Origin: CAYMLL01 sp964390645
GTDB taxonomy: Bacteria; Planctomycetota; UBA8108
NCBI GenBank assembly: GCA_964390645.1
Contig: CAYMLL010000154.1
Coordinates: forward strand, 1 to 17,855
Direction: 5' to 3'
DNA: 17,855 nucleotides
Made by a program: the position numbers and the translations under genes. The notes below the pieces were generated by a model that saw only the letters and a list, made by a program, of their open reading frames with translations, was not told the DNA's origin and made no database searches. Positions 8,152 to 16,057 of this stretch are shown here, piece after piece. Position 1 is the stretch's first letter. Each line of letters begins with the position of its first letter.

Positions 8152-9357
8152 TCACTTCGTCAGGTAGTTCCACCGCAGCGGCTTAGCCCCGACACGGGTC
8201 TCGAAAACCACGTCCTCCTTCGACTCTCGCGACACGATCGTCACCCCGCCGGCGTCCTTCGACGTCTCCTTGCCGCCGGTCTTCGACAGGCAGGCGGCGA
8301 CGTGGTCGACGCTGCAGCCCGGCGCGGCCTTCTCGCCGCCGATCCGGCCAAAGGCCTCGGTCGACGATGCCTTGAGGAGCTTCGGCCAGAGCTTCTTGAA
8401 GAGCGCGTTGGAGGCGTAGACATCGGCGCTGTTGAGCTCGCCGTTGACCGCGAAGGCGTAGCCGATCGCGTCGTCGTGGCGCGCGACGATGGCCTCGAGG
8501 GCCGCACCGTACTCGTCGACCCTGGTCGTCAGCTTGTCGTTCTCGAGAGTCAGCTGCAGGCTCGTCGGAGACGCGGCGTCGGCCAGCTCCTCACCCACCG
8601 AGTATTTCAGGAGAGTCTGCGCCTTCGCGACCTCCTCCCAGACCTTCCCCTGATCCGCGTCGAGCATGACGGCGAGCTTGAGCCCCTTCGTGTTGACGCA
8701 GTAGGAGCTGGCGAGGAACCCGAGCCCCTGGCCGGAGCGCGTCGACCAGCGGCCACTCTCGACGCAGAACGCCGAGACCGGCACCTTGCCGGACTTCGGC
8801 CCCAGGACGATGTCCTGGCCGATGGTGCGGTCCTGCTTGCCGCCCTTGACGACGTCGCCGGCCTGCAGGTAGACGGCCTGATTGCCCGTGTTCTCGATGA
8901 GGAGCTCGTTGACCGTGGCGCCCGAGCCAACCTGGGACACCGCGTTGGTCTGCGGCACGTCCCCGATCCGGAGCCCGGAAGACCGGATCTCCGCCTGGCT
9001 CTGCGCCGGCTCGTCCCCGGCCGGCTCGTCGGCGGCGGGGACCTCGGCCACCTGCGCCACGACGTCTCCGCCCTTCTCCGTCAGAACGACCGCACCGGAC
9101 TCGAGGCCCTCGGCGAGCGTCACGTACTCCTCGCTGGTCGTGTCGCGACCGTGGACGAGGAAGCAGGTGAGGTTCTCGTGGGTGTAGGGTCCGGAGATCG
9201 TGTAGCTCGCTCCGCCCACCGCGACGGCGCGCGGAGGGTCACCCTCGGCGGTGGGTGTCTCCGTCACCGGGGACTCCGGCTTGCGGCAGCCGGCCACGAT
9301 CAGCCCCAGGGCGGCGGTGAGCGCCGCGAGTGTGTCGAACGTTCGTCGGGTCTTCAT
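8152..9357 (-). CDS. ARPP-1 (DUF6569) domain lipoprotein
   Basis: 401 residues from ATG 9357, fixed by a strong GGAGGT at 9366-9371 (8-base spacing). A lipoprotein signal ends in the lipobox LIVAGC with C24 as the lipidated residue, followed by a Pro/Thr/Glu-rich linker. Residues about 50-395 match the ARPP-1 domain, with its most conserved stretch AVYLQAGDVVKGGKQDRTIG (161-180) followed by the SGKVPVSAFCVESGRWS segment. Residues about 95-145 are a low-complexity acidic insertion (VPAADEPAGDEPAQSQAE). ARPP-1 has no established biochemical role that I know of; it was named for association with ADP-ribosylglycohydrolase and rhodanese-phosphatase proteins, neither of which is nearby. The protein is likely membrane-anchored. 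It is convergent with the sulfatase gene and has its own upstream region with a perfect inverted repeat. Confidence 0.85.
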   Translation of the reverse strand: MKTRRTFDTLAALTAALGLIVAGCRKPESPVTETPTAEGDPPRAVAVGGASYTISGPYTHENLTCFLVHGRDTTSEEYVTLAEGLESGAVVLTEKGGDVVAQVAEVPAADEPAGDEPAQSQAEIRSSGLRIGDVPQTNAVSQVGSGATVNELLIENTGNQAVYLQAGDVVKGGKQDRTIGQDIVLGPKSGKVPVSAFCVESGRWSTRSGQGLGFLASSYCVNTKGLKLAVMLDADQGKVWEEVAKAQTLLKYSVGEELADAASPTSLQLTLENDKLTTRVDEYGAALEAIVARHDDAIGYAFAVNGELNSADVYASNALFKKLWPKLLKASSTEAFGRIGGEKAAPGCSVDHVAACLSKTGGKETSKDAGGVTIVSRESKEDVVFETRVGAKPLRWNYLTK

Positions 9358-9365
9358 GGTGTCCT

Positions 9366-9371
9366 ACCTCC
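9366..9371 (-). promoter_or_regulatory. Ribosome-binding site of the ARPP-1 gene
   Basis: GGAGGT on the minus strand, 8 bases before ATG 9357. It is the best Shine-Dalgarno match in the window and sets the start of the lipoprotein gene. Confidence 0.8.
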
Positions 9372-9423
9372 GGGGGTTCAAGGTCCTGAGCAGGGGTACA
9401 CGAGAAGTGTGCGTCGGGGCTGT

Positions 9424-9441
9424 ACCGTTCCGGGTAACGGT
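9424..9441. promoter_or_regulatory. Perfect inverted repeat, possible operator
   Basis: ACCGTT 9424-9429 and AACGGT 9436-9441 are perfect inverted half-sites with a 6-base spacer, 67-84 bases upstream of the ARPP-1 start. This geometry fits a dimeric regulator site. No matching regulator gene is visible in the window. Confidence 0.35.
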
Positions 9442-9579
9442 TTCGTAACGCGGTGAAGCCACGCCTCGAGTCGCCGTGAAGAGAGCCGGGATCCGGACGC
9501 GTTTCGCGCGACAGCCGCGACATCGACAAGACGCTCGACGCAGGCGGGTTATTAGGATCCGAGCGGATTGTCCGGGGGA

Positions 9580-9806
9580 AGCATCGCTTCGATCCGTCGA
9601 GGTTCTCGGCAACGAGACCGCGATGCCGCGCGAGGAGCGTCCGGCGCTCGCCATCGGTCAACTTCAGCCGCCCCGTGATCCGTGATCCGTGACCCGAGAA
9701 CCCGGTTCCCGGTGGCGAGATACTCGTTTCCCGGAAGCAGCTCCTCGTCGACCGGGCCGGTGATGCAGGCCGGCAGCGCCTTCCAGTCCGCCAGTCCTCC
9801 GCACAC
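9580..9806 (-). pseudogene. Transposase/integrase N-terminal remnant (frameshifted, internally deleted)
   Basis: Minus-strand translation gives DEELLPGNEYLATGNRVLGS, then after a frame change GRLKLTDGERRTL and RHRGLVAENLDGSKR. These match, in order, the N-terminal region of a transposase family common in planctomycetes (remembered consensus: LLxRNEYLAxENRILRS, GRLxLxDxERxxLA, WHRxLVAxKxDGSKR). Omitting one 7-base unit of the CGTGATC tandem repeat at 9674-9694 restores the frame as RITGRLKLTD. About 25 residues expected between ERRTL and RHRGL are missing, and the DDE catalytic core is absent. It cannot be functional. The family match is from memory, without a database search. Confidence 0.6.
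9674..9694. repeat. Three tandem 7-base units (CGTGATC, CGTGATC, CGTGACC)
   Basis: Two identical units and one with a single change lie inside the transposase relic. One extra unit accounts for the frameshift between its two recognisable halves, so this is most simply a slippage duplication, not a regulatory repeat. Confidence 0.7.
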
Positions 9807-10159
9807 CTCGTTCAGCGCGTGGCTCCGACGGCGGGCTCCACCAACGGACGGGCTCAAGGTGTGAGAGGGGCTGTGAGCGGCTCGCAACCTGGCCCTCTCG
9901 CGGACGTTCGAGCATCCTGGCCCCGCGGGCTCCGAGCGGAGACCCCGCCGATCTCTTCGTGTTCGTGCCCTCGAGCCCGCTTCGGTTGACAAGCTCGCCC
10001 CACCCGTCGAAACTGCTCGTTGCTGGTAGGTCGAGCGCCGGGGAGAGACCCTCGTACGGAGTCGTTCTTGTTGTTGGATAGCGACTGTCGGCTTCTTGAC
10101 GGTCGACTGTTCCTCGGCTCCGATCGCCCCGGTTGCCGACATCCGGTCAGCGAAGAACC
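9807..10159. other. Non-coding stretch upstream of the sigma factor gene
   Basis: No supported gene in either strand. TTGACA at 9986-9991, followed 17 bases later by GAAACT (9 to 14 past 10000), is a weak sigma-70-like candidate. Two copies of CGACTGT near 10082-10112 sit just before the sigma factor gene and might belong to its autoregulatory promoter. Neither is strong. The upstream part may be further decayed transposon sequence. Confidence 0.35.
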
Positions 10160-10771
10160 ATGGACCGTCCCTCAGACGACACCGCCGAACCCCCACGCCC
10201 GGCGACGGAGGCCCACAAGACGGACCTTCGTCTCACCCGGTCCGTCCTGGACGGCGACGCCCGTGCGCTCGACGAGCTGATCGATCGACTCCGCTGCGTC
10301 CCCCGGATCCTGGGCGGGCTCAACGATCGGTCCGGACGAATTCTATCGGATGCCGAGCTGGCAGACCTCGGCCAGGATGTACTGATCATCATCTGGGAAA
10401 AGCTGAGAACTTTTGAGGGACACGCGACACTAGAAACGTGGGCCTACCGGTTCTGTTCCCTCACCTGGCGGAACCGGTTTCGTCGCACGATCCGCCGACG
10501 CCGGCTCCAGGCCGGTGGATTCGAGGCCACGGTGGAGAACCTGGCTGCTCCCGAAGTGAAGCCCGCAGGAGAGTTTGAGGCCATCGAAATCGGACTGGAA
10601 GAACTGGGTCCCCCGCAAGCGGAGGTGATTCGCTTGAAGCACTTCGAGGGACGGACCTTTGACGAGATTGGAGACGTCCTCGGGTTGCCAACGAACACCT
10701 GCAAGACCCATTACTATCGAGGTCTCAACTGGTTGCGCAGACGGATGCGATCGCTCGGGGAAGGGGGGTAG
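10160..10771 (+). CDS. ECF-type RNA polymerase sigma factor
   Basis: 203 residues from ATG 10160; an upstream TTG in the same frame (10133) is less likely. Residues about 20-105 form sigma region 2, with the core segment DLGQDVLIIIWEKLRTFEGH (69-88) and LETWAYRFC (91-99), which bind RNA polymerase and melt the -10 element. Residues about 140-195 form sigma region 4: LGPPQAEVIRLKHFEGRTFD, then the helix-turn-helix IGDVLGLPTNTCKTHYYRGL that reads the -35 element. The Arg-rich linker (FRRTIRRRRLQ) is typical. It redirects transcription when released by its partner. The anti-sigma-like gene begins two bases after its stop, so the pair is translationally coupled. I cannot assign an ECF group. Confidence 0.94.
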   Translation: MDRPSDDTAEPPRPATEAHKTDLRLTRSVLDGDARALDELIDRLRCVPRILGGLNDRSGRILSDAELADLGQDVLIIIWEKLRTFEGHATLETWAYRFCSLTWRNRFRRTIRRRRLQAGGFEATVENLAAPEVKPAGEFEAIEIGLEELGPPQAEVIRLKHFEGRTFDEIGDVLGLPTNTCKTHYYRGLNWLRRRMRSLGEGG

Positions 10772-10773
10772 TC

Positions 10774-11481
10774 ATGACTCCGCACGACGAACGGCACGAA
10801 ATGTACCTGCGTGACATACTCGTCGGAGACATCAGCGAAGAGTCGGTGGAAGCACGGAAGACCCTCGGGAAGTGCCCCGATTGTCGACACCGATTGGCCG
10901 AGCTCAGGAAGGTGCAGACCGACCTCGACCGGACAGCCCGAGAGCGCGACGTCATGTTGAGAGATGCTCGCAATCGCGAGAGCGCGCCAGGCCTGGACCG
11001 GGTTGAGACGACGTTGCGACAGGCTGCGGCCGGCTCGCGTTCCTCCTCCTCTCCGTCGGCGCCGAATACGCGATCCTGGCGCTGGTCGTTACCCGCTGCG
11101 ATCGCCGCTTCGCTCGCGATCGCGTTCCTTCTTCTCGGACCGTTTTCTGGCGACGATAAGCCCACGGAACCGGATACGATTCTGGGGACTCGTATCGTGG
11201 AGGTCATCTCACCCGTGGGTTCCTACGATGCGGAACCCGTGTTTCGATGGCGCGGAGAGCTCCCCGACGAAGGGTGGTACGAGGTCAAGGTTTACTCCGT
11301 CGGGGCCCCGCCCGGGGCGACCTCCATGGGGGAGTCGGACCAGATCGATGAACCACAGTGGATCCCGACGGCGACGGAGGTGAGAGATTGGCCGCAGGCG
11401 ATCGAATGGGAAGTGCGGGTCTACGACGCGATGGGCGACACCCGTGGTTCCTCCGGGCGAATTCGGGCCGACCGTTCATAG
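10774..11481 (+). CDS. Membrane anti-sigma factor-like protein
   Basis: 235 residues. The N-terminal cytoplasmic part has C34-P-D-C37, the CxxC half of the zinc-binding anti-sigma motif; the usual His four residues before the first Cys is Thr here, so zinc binding is uncertain. A single transmembrane helix spans about 105-123 (SLPAAIAASLAIAFLLLGPF) after a Ser/Arg-rich linker. Residues about 141-232 form an extracytoplasmic domain (ISPVGSYDAEPVFRWRGELP, then VKVYSVG and WEVRVYD) that looks like a beta-sandwich of Fn3/Ig type. Position directly after the ECF gene and this topology support a role in holding the sigma factor at the membrane. The CHAT protease gene overlaps its 3' end, which suggests the three act together. 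It is too divergent for a confident family name. Confidence 0.8.
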   Translation: MTPHDERHEMYLRDILVGDISEESVEARKTLGKCPDCRHRLAELRKVQTDLDRTARERDVMLRDARNRESAPGLDRVETTLRQAAAGSRSSSSPSAPNTRSWRWSLPAAIAASLAIAFLLLGPFSGDDKPTEPDTILGTRIVEVISPVGSYDAEPVFRWRGELPDEGWYEVKVYSVGAPPGATSMGESDQIDEPQWIPTATEVRDWPQAIEWEVRVYDAMGDTRGSSGRIRADRS

Positions 11482-14000
11482 CGTTCATCGGGTCCCCTGC
11501 TCTGCTCCTGATCGCTGTCTCCCTCCTGACCGAGCCGTCTATGGCTGCGGATCCTCCCAACCTCTACGACGAGGTGATGGCGCTCATCGAGGCAGAGCGT
11601 TGGACCGAGCTGCCAGCGAAAGTGGAGTCCGCCCTCGCCGAGGAAGGGAAGGTCGCGGCCTGGGCGGTCTACCGGGGTGCGACTCGGCTGGCCGAGCGCG
11701 CGACGGACGCCGCGGAAAAGGAGCGGTGGACGGAACGCGCCTTCATGGCCACGGAGCACGCCGGTAACGCGAAGATCCGGGGCCGGGCGCTCGTCTACTT
11801 CATCCCCTTCCTCGACGAACGAGGGGAAGCCGGTCGAGGCCGGAGGCTGGCCGAAGAAGTGCTCCCCACCCTGCCTCCGGATCACGTCACGGTCTGCTAC
11901 CTCGCCCAACCGCTCGCCGAGTTCGCGATCTACGAGGGGCGATTCGACGATGCCTTGAGGTATCTCGAAGCAGCGCAAGGGGCAGCGACGACCCCGGCCT
12001 TGAGAGCCCGAGTGGTGGGAGCCCGCGGGCAGATCGCTCTGTCTCGAGGACGCGTCGAGATTGCGGCTGCGGCATTCTCGCGAGAGAAAGAGCTTCTCGA
12101 GGCAGCGCCCCCTGAAGAGCGCAGAGATGCGCTCATCGCTTCCTTTCTCCATCGAACCAACCTGCGACTCGCGACGGGTCAGACGAAGCAGCTGTACCGG
12201 CTGGTCGAGGAAGCCCTGAAGGACCCCGCCCTGGCCGCCTTCCAGCCGGGTTTCCCGAGCAAGATGAAGCTACGGCTCGCCTTCGCGCGGATGGCCGAGG
12301 AGCGCCTGGGCCAGGCCTCGACCCCGAGCTCTGAAGTGATTCTCCACGAGGTCTTGAACGACCCTCATGTATCCGACGCCGACAAGACGGCAGCCCTCCT
12401 GCGGCTCACTCACCTGGCCACGAACGCGGGAGCCTGGTCGAAAGCGGCGGCGTTTCTCGACCAGCTTCCTGCAACTCTCATGTCGTTCGACGAGGCCTAT
12501 CGGACGGCGCTTCGATCACGTTGGCGGCACCGAGAAGGCTCGATGAAGGAGACGGTCTCCCTGCGCGATGCGTGGAGGCGATTGGCCACGCGTTGGAACG
12601 ACAAGCTGCGAGAGACCGAAGGGAGCGGGTTTCTTCACTACAAGCGTGTCCGGCTCTTGCTCTCCGAACGCGTCGAGGTGGCTCTGCGAGAGAACGCGGG
12701 TGCGAAAGGGATCGAAGCCGCTCTCATGGTTCTTGTCGAGGCCCGCCGGCACGGTAAGTTGCACGAGAGTCTGGGGGCGCCCGATGTCACGCTCGCCGCG
12801 ATTCGGGAGACCCTCGTCTCGCCTCGGGGTGGCCTTGCGTTCTTCCTCCCGGCGGCGGATCGTTCCCACCTCTTTCTTCTGGACCACCAGGGGGCTACGC
12901 ACTGGTTCTTGCCGCCGCGTGACGAGATCGAGCAGGTCCGGACGCGCGCCAACGAGCTGCTCCGCGATGTTCCGCGGCAGGGATCGCGCCCGGGCAATCC
13001 CGAGCTCACAGGTCGTCTTCGGGCGCTACGAGAAGTTCTCTTCCCGGCCCCGGCCGAAGCGCGCTTGCGTGGCTGGAGCTCGTTGACGGTCATCGGGGGG
13101 GATTTGATTCGCGCGGTCCCCTACGCGGCGCTCGTCCTCTCCGACGGTTCGGAGCTGGGGCGTCACGTTGCGATCGGCGCGCTCCCGTCGGTATCGATCG
13201 GTCTCGCCCTCAAGGAGCGCCATGGAGCTCGGGGGCCGCTTCCACACCACGCTCTGTTGATCGCTGCGCCGAAGTTGAGCGAAGAGATCCAGGGCCGCTT
13301 TCCCTCCGCCGAACCGTTTTCCCTGGACAACGATCGCGGCAGGCGGCTCCTGGCCTCGTACCAACGTCACACGGTGCTCAGCGGACGTGAGGCGACCTGG
13401 CGGGAGCTGTCGACGCGAGCCGAGGGTGTCTCGGTCCTCCAGCTCATCGCCCACGGCGTGCGCGACCCCGACCGGGCCGGTCAGCTCACGGTTCTACTGG
13501 CAGGGGATGGGGCCGAAGCGATCGATGCCCGGATACTGGAGCAACTGTCCGCTCCGCCGCTGGTCATCGTGAGCGCGTGCGGGAGCGGACAGGGACCGAT
13601 GCGGCTGGGGGATCCCGGGGCCACCGATCTCTCCGGGCCGCTCCTGAGCGCGGGGGCGCTGGCAGTGATCTTGTCCCCGGGCGACCTTTCCTTGCTCGCC
13701 ACGCTGGCCCTGTCCGAGGAACTCCACAAGTACCTCGCGCGCGGCGACTCTCCGGCCGAGGCGCTGCGCAAAGCTCGCAACGCTCTGGTCGCCGACGGCA
13801 CCTGGGCGCACCCCTCGTACTCCGCGGGCTACCTGGTGGTAGGGCTCGCTCACGAGCCGCTCTTCGAGAAGAGGAGCTCCGGAGCTCTCGCGTGGGTGGC
13901 GATCATGGCTGCCCTGGCGGCAGTCGTGGGAGGCGCGGTCCGGGTCGCTGGCCGCCGGCGCCGTCGAGGCGGGCCCCCGACAGACGTCGCGTCCGGATAG
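11406..14000 (+). CDS. Membrane-anchored TPR-like/CHAT domain cysteine protease
   Basis: 864 residues from ATG 11406, overlapping the anti-sigma gene by 76 bases. GTG 11358 is possible, and the signal segment itself has no closer standard start. Residues 23-48 are a signal peptide (FIAFIGSPALLLIAVSLL, ending SMAA). Residues about 50-400 are helical and TPR-like (ALRYLEAAQGA, ARVVGARGQIALSRGRVEIA). Residues about 450-820 form a CHAT domain, the caspase-like fold: LSPxGGLAFF-type start, IGGDLIRAVPYAAL, the catalytic His in LIAHG (H683), the catalytic Cys in IVSACGSG (C725), and a GALAVILSPG segment. A transmembrane helix at about 827-849 with an Arg-rich tail would leave the protease outside the cytoplasm. 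CHAT proteins cleave specific partner proteins; here the anti-sigma factor is the obvious candidate, which is inference. Its stop codon is followed at once by a hairpin. Confidence 0.9.
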   Translation: MGSAGLRRDGRHPWFLRANSGRPFIAFIGSPALLLIAVSLLTEPSMAADPPNLYDEVMALIEAERWTELPAKVESALAEEGKVAAWAVYRGATRLAERATDAAEKERWTERAFMATEHAGNAKIRGRALVYFIPFLDERGEAGRGRRLAEEVLPTLPPDHVTVCYLAQPLAEFAIYEGRFDDALRYLEAAQGAATTPALRARVVGARGQIALSRGRVEIAAAAFSREKELLEAAPPEERRDALIASFLHRTNLRLATGQTKQLYRLVEEALKDPALAAFQPGFPSKMKLRLAFARMAEERLGQASTPSSEVILHEVLNDPHVSDADKTAALLRLTHLATNAGAWSKAAAFLDQLPATLMSFDEAYRTALRSRWRHREGSMKETVSLRDAWRRLATRWNDKLRETEGSGFLHYKRVRLLLSERVEVALRENAGAKGIEAALMVLVEARRHGKLHESLGAPDVTLAAIRETLVSPRGGLAFFLPAADRSHLFLLDHQGATHWFLPPRDEIEQVRTRANELLRDVPRQGSRPGNPELTGRLRALREVLFPAPAEARLRGWSSLTVIGGDLIRAVPYAALVLSDGSELGRHVAIGALPSVSIGLALKERHGARGPLPHHALLIAAPKLSEEIQGRFPSAEPFSLDNDRGRRLLASYQRHTVLSGREATWRELSTRAEGVSVLQLIAHGVRDPDRAGQLTVLLAGDGAEAIDARILEQLSAPPLVIVSACGSGQGPMRLGDPGATDLSGPLLSAGALAVILSPGDLSLLATLALSEELHKYLARGDSPAEALRKARNALVADGTWAHPSYSAGYLVVGLAHEPLFEKRSSGALAWVAIMAALAAVVGGAVRVAGRRRRRGGPPTDVASG

Positions 14001-14024
14001 CGAGGTTCACCTCGGTTCCTCTCT
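14001..14024 (+). terminator. Intrinsic terminator-like hairpin after the CHAT gene
   Basis: CGAGG 14001-14005 and CCTCG 14010-14014 pair around a TTCA loop directly after the TAG stop. A T-rich run (GTTCCTCTCT) follows. The stem is short, but position and tail fit the end of the sigma/anti-sigma/CHAT transcript. Confidence 0.5.
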
Positions 14025-14215
14025 GGCCATGACTGTCCGGGGCGCGAACGGCGAGCAGCAACCCGACCCACCCGAGCTCCACCGTCCGGCAGAGCCCGCA
14101 TACCAGCGTCCTCGTGACCGCCCCGACATCGAAGTCGTCGCCGCGCGACTCGGCACTCGGAAGAGCGCGAAACAAGTCGCACGAGCTTCATGAGTCCGAC
14201 CTTCCAGTGACGCCG

Positions 14216-16057
14216 TTAGGAACCCGAGAACTCTGGCTTCTCGTTGTCCTCGATCTTGGGCACGGGCTTCACCTCGATGAGCGTGCCCACAGCCTCGAGC
14301 TCCGCCTCCTGCCCCTCTTCGAGGAACACGTCCGGCAAGGCGGTGAACCAGCCCTGGGAGTCGCCGATGGACAGGAGGTAGTCGAGGGAGCCTCCAGTAC
14401 CCACATCGTCGGAAGTCTCGGTGGTGAATCCGTGGATCCGGGCTGGGGCGGTCTCGACGATCGTCGGAGTTCCGCTGCCCACAACCTGCACGTAGCGGAC
14501 GACGAGGAAGTAGAGAGCCGGAAATGACTTGTCCGTCTCATCGAGCGTGACCAGCCAGTCTGGGTACGGGCTCTCGACCCCACCGTTGCCTCCTCCTCCC
14601 TCGGGACTCCCGGGAAGAATGCCTTGCGACGGTGCACCGGGTGAAGAGCCCGGGAGCGGAAGGGACGGTCCTCCCGGTTCGAGCTCTCCCTGGAGAAGAG
14701 GGGCGATTGGAGTGAGCAAGGTGTCGTGCGCCAGAACTTCCGTCGGGTCCTGCGGCGATCCCTGGCGAAACAGGGTCGCCTGAAGGTGTGTGAGATGCTC
14801 GGGAATCCAGTCTCCATCGTTAAAGCGAAGACGAAAATAGGCCTGACCGCCATCCTCGTCGACATCGAACCGGACCTCCACGAGACCAGGCGCTTGCTCG
14901 GCCTCCACGACCACGGACGAGCGAAGAACCGTGAGGCCCGCTCCTCCCAGAAAGCCCCAGACCAGATCAAGATCGCCATCTCGATCGAGATCCACGAAGC
15001 AGGGTTGGCCGTCGGCTCCATCTCCGGGCTTCCCCTCGAGAACCTGGGCAGACTCCTCGGTTGTGGGATCAAAAGAGTCCCCGCCGTTGACCAGGAGCAA
15101 GACCTCACCCTCGTCGCCGCGCCGAATAGCGAGGTCCTGGAGCCCATCGCCGTTGAGGTCTCCCGCCGCCATGGCCCCGGTGCCCGCTGGTCCTAGAAGA
15201 CAGGCCTGGGGCAGAGCGACGGAGGACAGGAGAACGAGAGACTCTTCTCCACCCGAGCGGTTTCTGGTCACCCATGCGAGCCCGTCGGCGCCGTACAACC
15301 GGAGGGGCGCCATCGCTCCCTCGGGATGGAAGGACCGGATGCTGTCCACGAAGCCGCCGTCGGCCTCATGAATTCGCAGGCCTCGTTCCGTACGGGCCAC
15401 GATCTCGTCGACCCCGTCATGATCCCAGTCCAGCACTACCAGCTCGTAGGGAAAGGAGTCGGGGGAGAACGCCACCTCACTCTCGGGGTAGGTGGGAATA
15501 TCCATCAGGACCAGAACCTCACCCGTGGCCGACAGACCGGCGAGATCGGGAGCACCTCCACCTCCCAGGTTTCCGACTGCCAGGGAGCGGGCACTGCTCC
15601 AGGCAGACGAGCCGAGCCCGGTACGGATGACGGTCCCCTCCGGGTCATAGACCCAGGACTCGAGCCCCGCACTCGTGACGACGAGGAGTCGATCCTGCAT
15701 CTCTCCGGCAACCGGATACGCCGCGACGTCCTCGATCGGAAACGTGTTCGCCCATGTGTTGCCGAAAACGTCCACGCCGTAGATCAGGGCCTCCGACGAA
15801 CCGTCCGTGAGCATGAGGTCGAGGAGGGTATCGTCCGTGAACTGACCGGAGACAATTCTCTTGGGCACCGCTCCCAACGAAGAGACCGGCAGCGTATCCA
15901 GCCTGCCCGGGACGATGAGCTCGATGTCGTCCGGGTCCGGAGTCGGGTCGGGACCCGGAGGAGAACTCCCGCTTCCCGATGAGGTCGATACCGGCTGCGC
16001 CACGACCGGGGAGGTCAGAGCCAGCGCCAGTGTTGAGAGGACCGCTGAGAGTTTCAT
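14216..16057 (-). CDS. Exported FG-GAP/VCBS repeat protein
   Basis: 613 residues from ATG 16057, chosen because it starts a clear signal peptide (KLSAVLSTLALALTSPVVAQ); the frame extends to 16108 without one. A Ser/Gly/Pro linker (SSGSGSSPPGPDPTPDPDD) follows. Residues about 68-370 carry five FG-GAP-like beta-propeller units, the best being AAGDLNGDGLQDLAIRRGDE (about 297-316) and FVDLDRDGDLDLVWGFLGG (about 354-372), with Asp-rich Ca-binding loops. Residues about 463-500 form a second Pro/Gly-rich linker. The C-terminal part ends in an acidic tail with no sorting signal I recognise. The role is probably binding or structural at the cell surface. It is convergent with the CHAT gene, so it may be expressed independently. 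No close functional family recognised. Confidence 0.87.
   Translation of the reverse strand: MKLSAVLSTLALALTSPVVAQPVSTSSGSGSSPPGPDPTPDPDDIELIVPGRLDTLPVSSLGAVPKRIVSGQFTDDTLLDLMLTDGSSEALIYGVDVFGNTWANTFPIEDVAAYPVAGEMQDRLLVVTSAGLESWVYDPEGTVIRTGLGSSAWSSARSLAVGNLGGGGAPDLAGLSATGEVLVLMDIPTYPESEVAFSPDSFPYELVVLDWDHDGVDEIVARTERGLRIHEADGGFVDSIRSFHPEGAMAPLRLYGADGLAWVTRNRSGGEESLVLLSSVALPQACLLGPAGTGAMAAGDLNGDGLQDLAIRRGDEGEVLLLVNGGDSFDPTTEESAQVLEGKPGDGADGQPCFVDLDRDGDLDLVWGFLGGAGLTVLRSSVVVEAEQAPGLVEVRFDVDEDGGQAYFRLRFNDGDWIPEHLTHLQATLFRQGSPQDPTEVLAHDTLLTPIAPLLQGELEPGGPSLPLPGSSPGAPSQGILPGSPEGGGGNGGVESPYPDWLVTLDETDKSFPALYFLVVRYVQVVGSGTPTIVETAPARIHGFTTETSDDVGTGGSLDYLLSIGDSQGWFTALPDVFLEEGQEAELEAVGTLIEVKPVPKIEDNEKPEFSGS

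Noticed and set aside
8302..9456. Plus-strand open frame of 384 codons opposite the ARPP-1 gene
   Set aside because: It is antisense to a gene with a lipobox, a GGAGGT site and the conserved AGDVVKGGKQDRTIG motif; the plus-strand product resembles nothing.
9986..10014. TTGACA-N17-GAAACT as promoter of the sigma factor gene
   Set aside because: The -35 is perfect but the -10 matches only three of six positions and lies about 145 bases before the start. It is kept only as a remark in the gap entry.
11478..11480. ATA overlapping the anti-sigma stop codon as start of the CHAT gene
   Set aside because: It would give a neat signal peptide, but AUA starts are very rare and the predicted N-terminus would lack positive charge. 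ATG 11406 was preferred.
14001..14215. Small gene between the CHAT and FG-GAP genes
   Set aside because: Short frames on both strands lack ribosome-binding sites and motifs; the stretch looks like a convergent terminator region.
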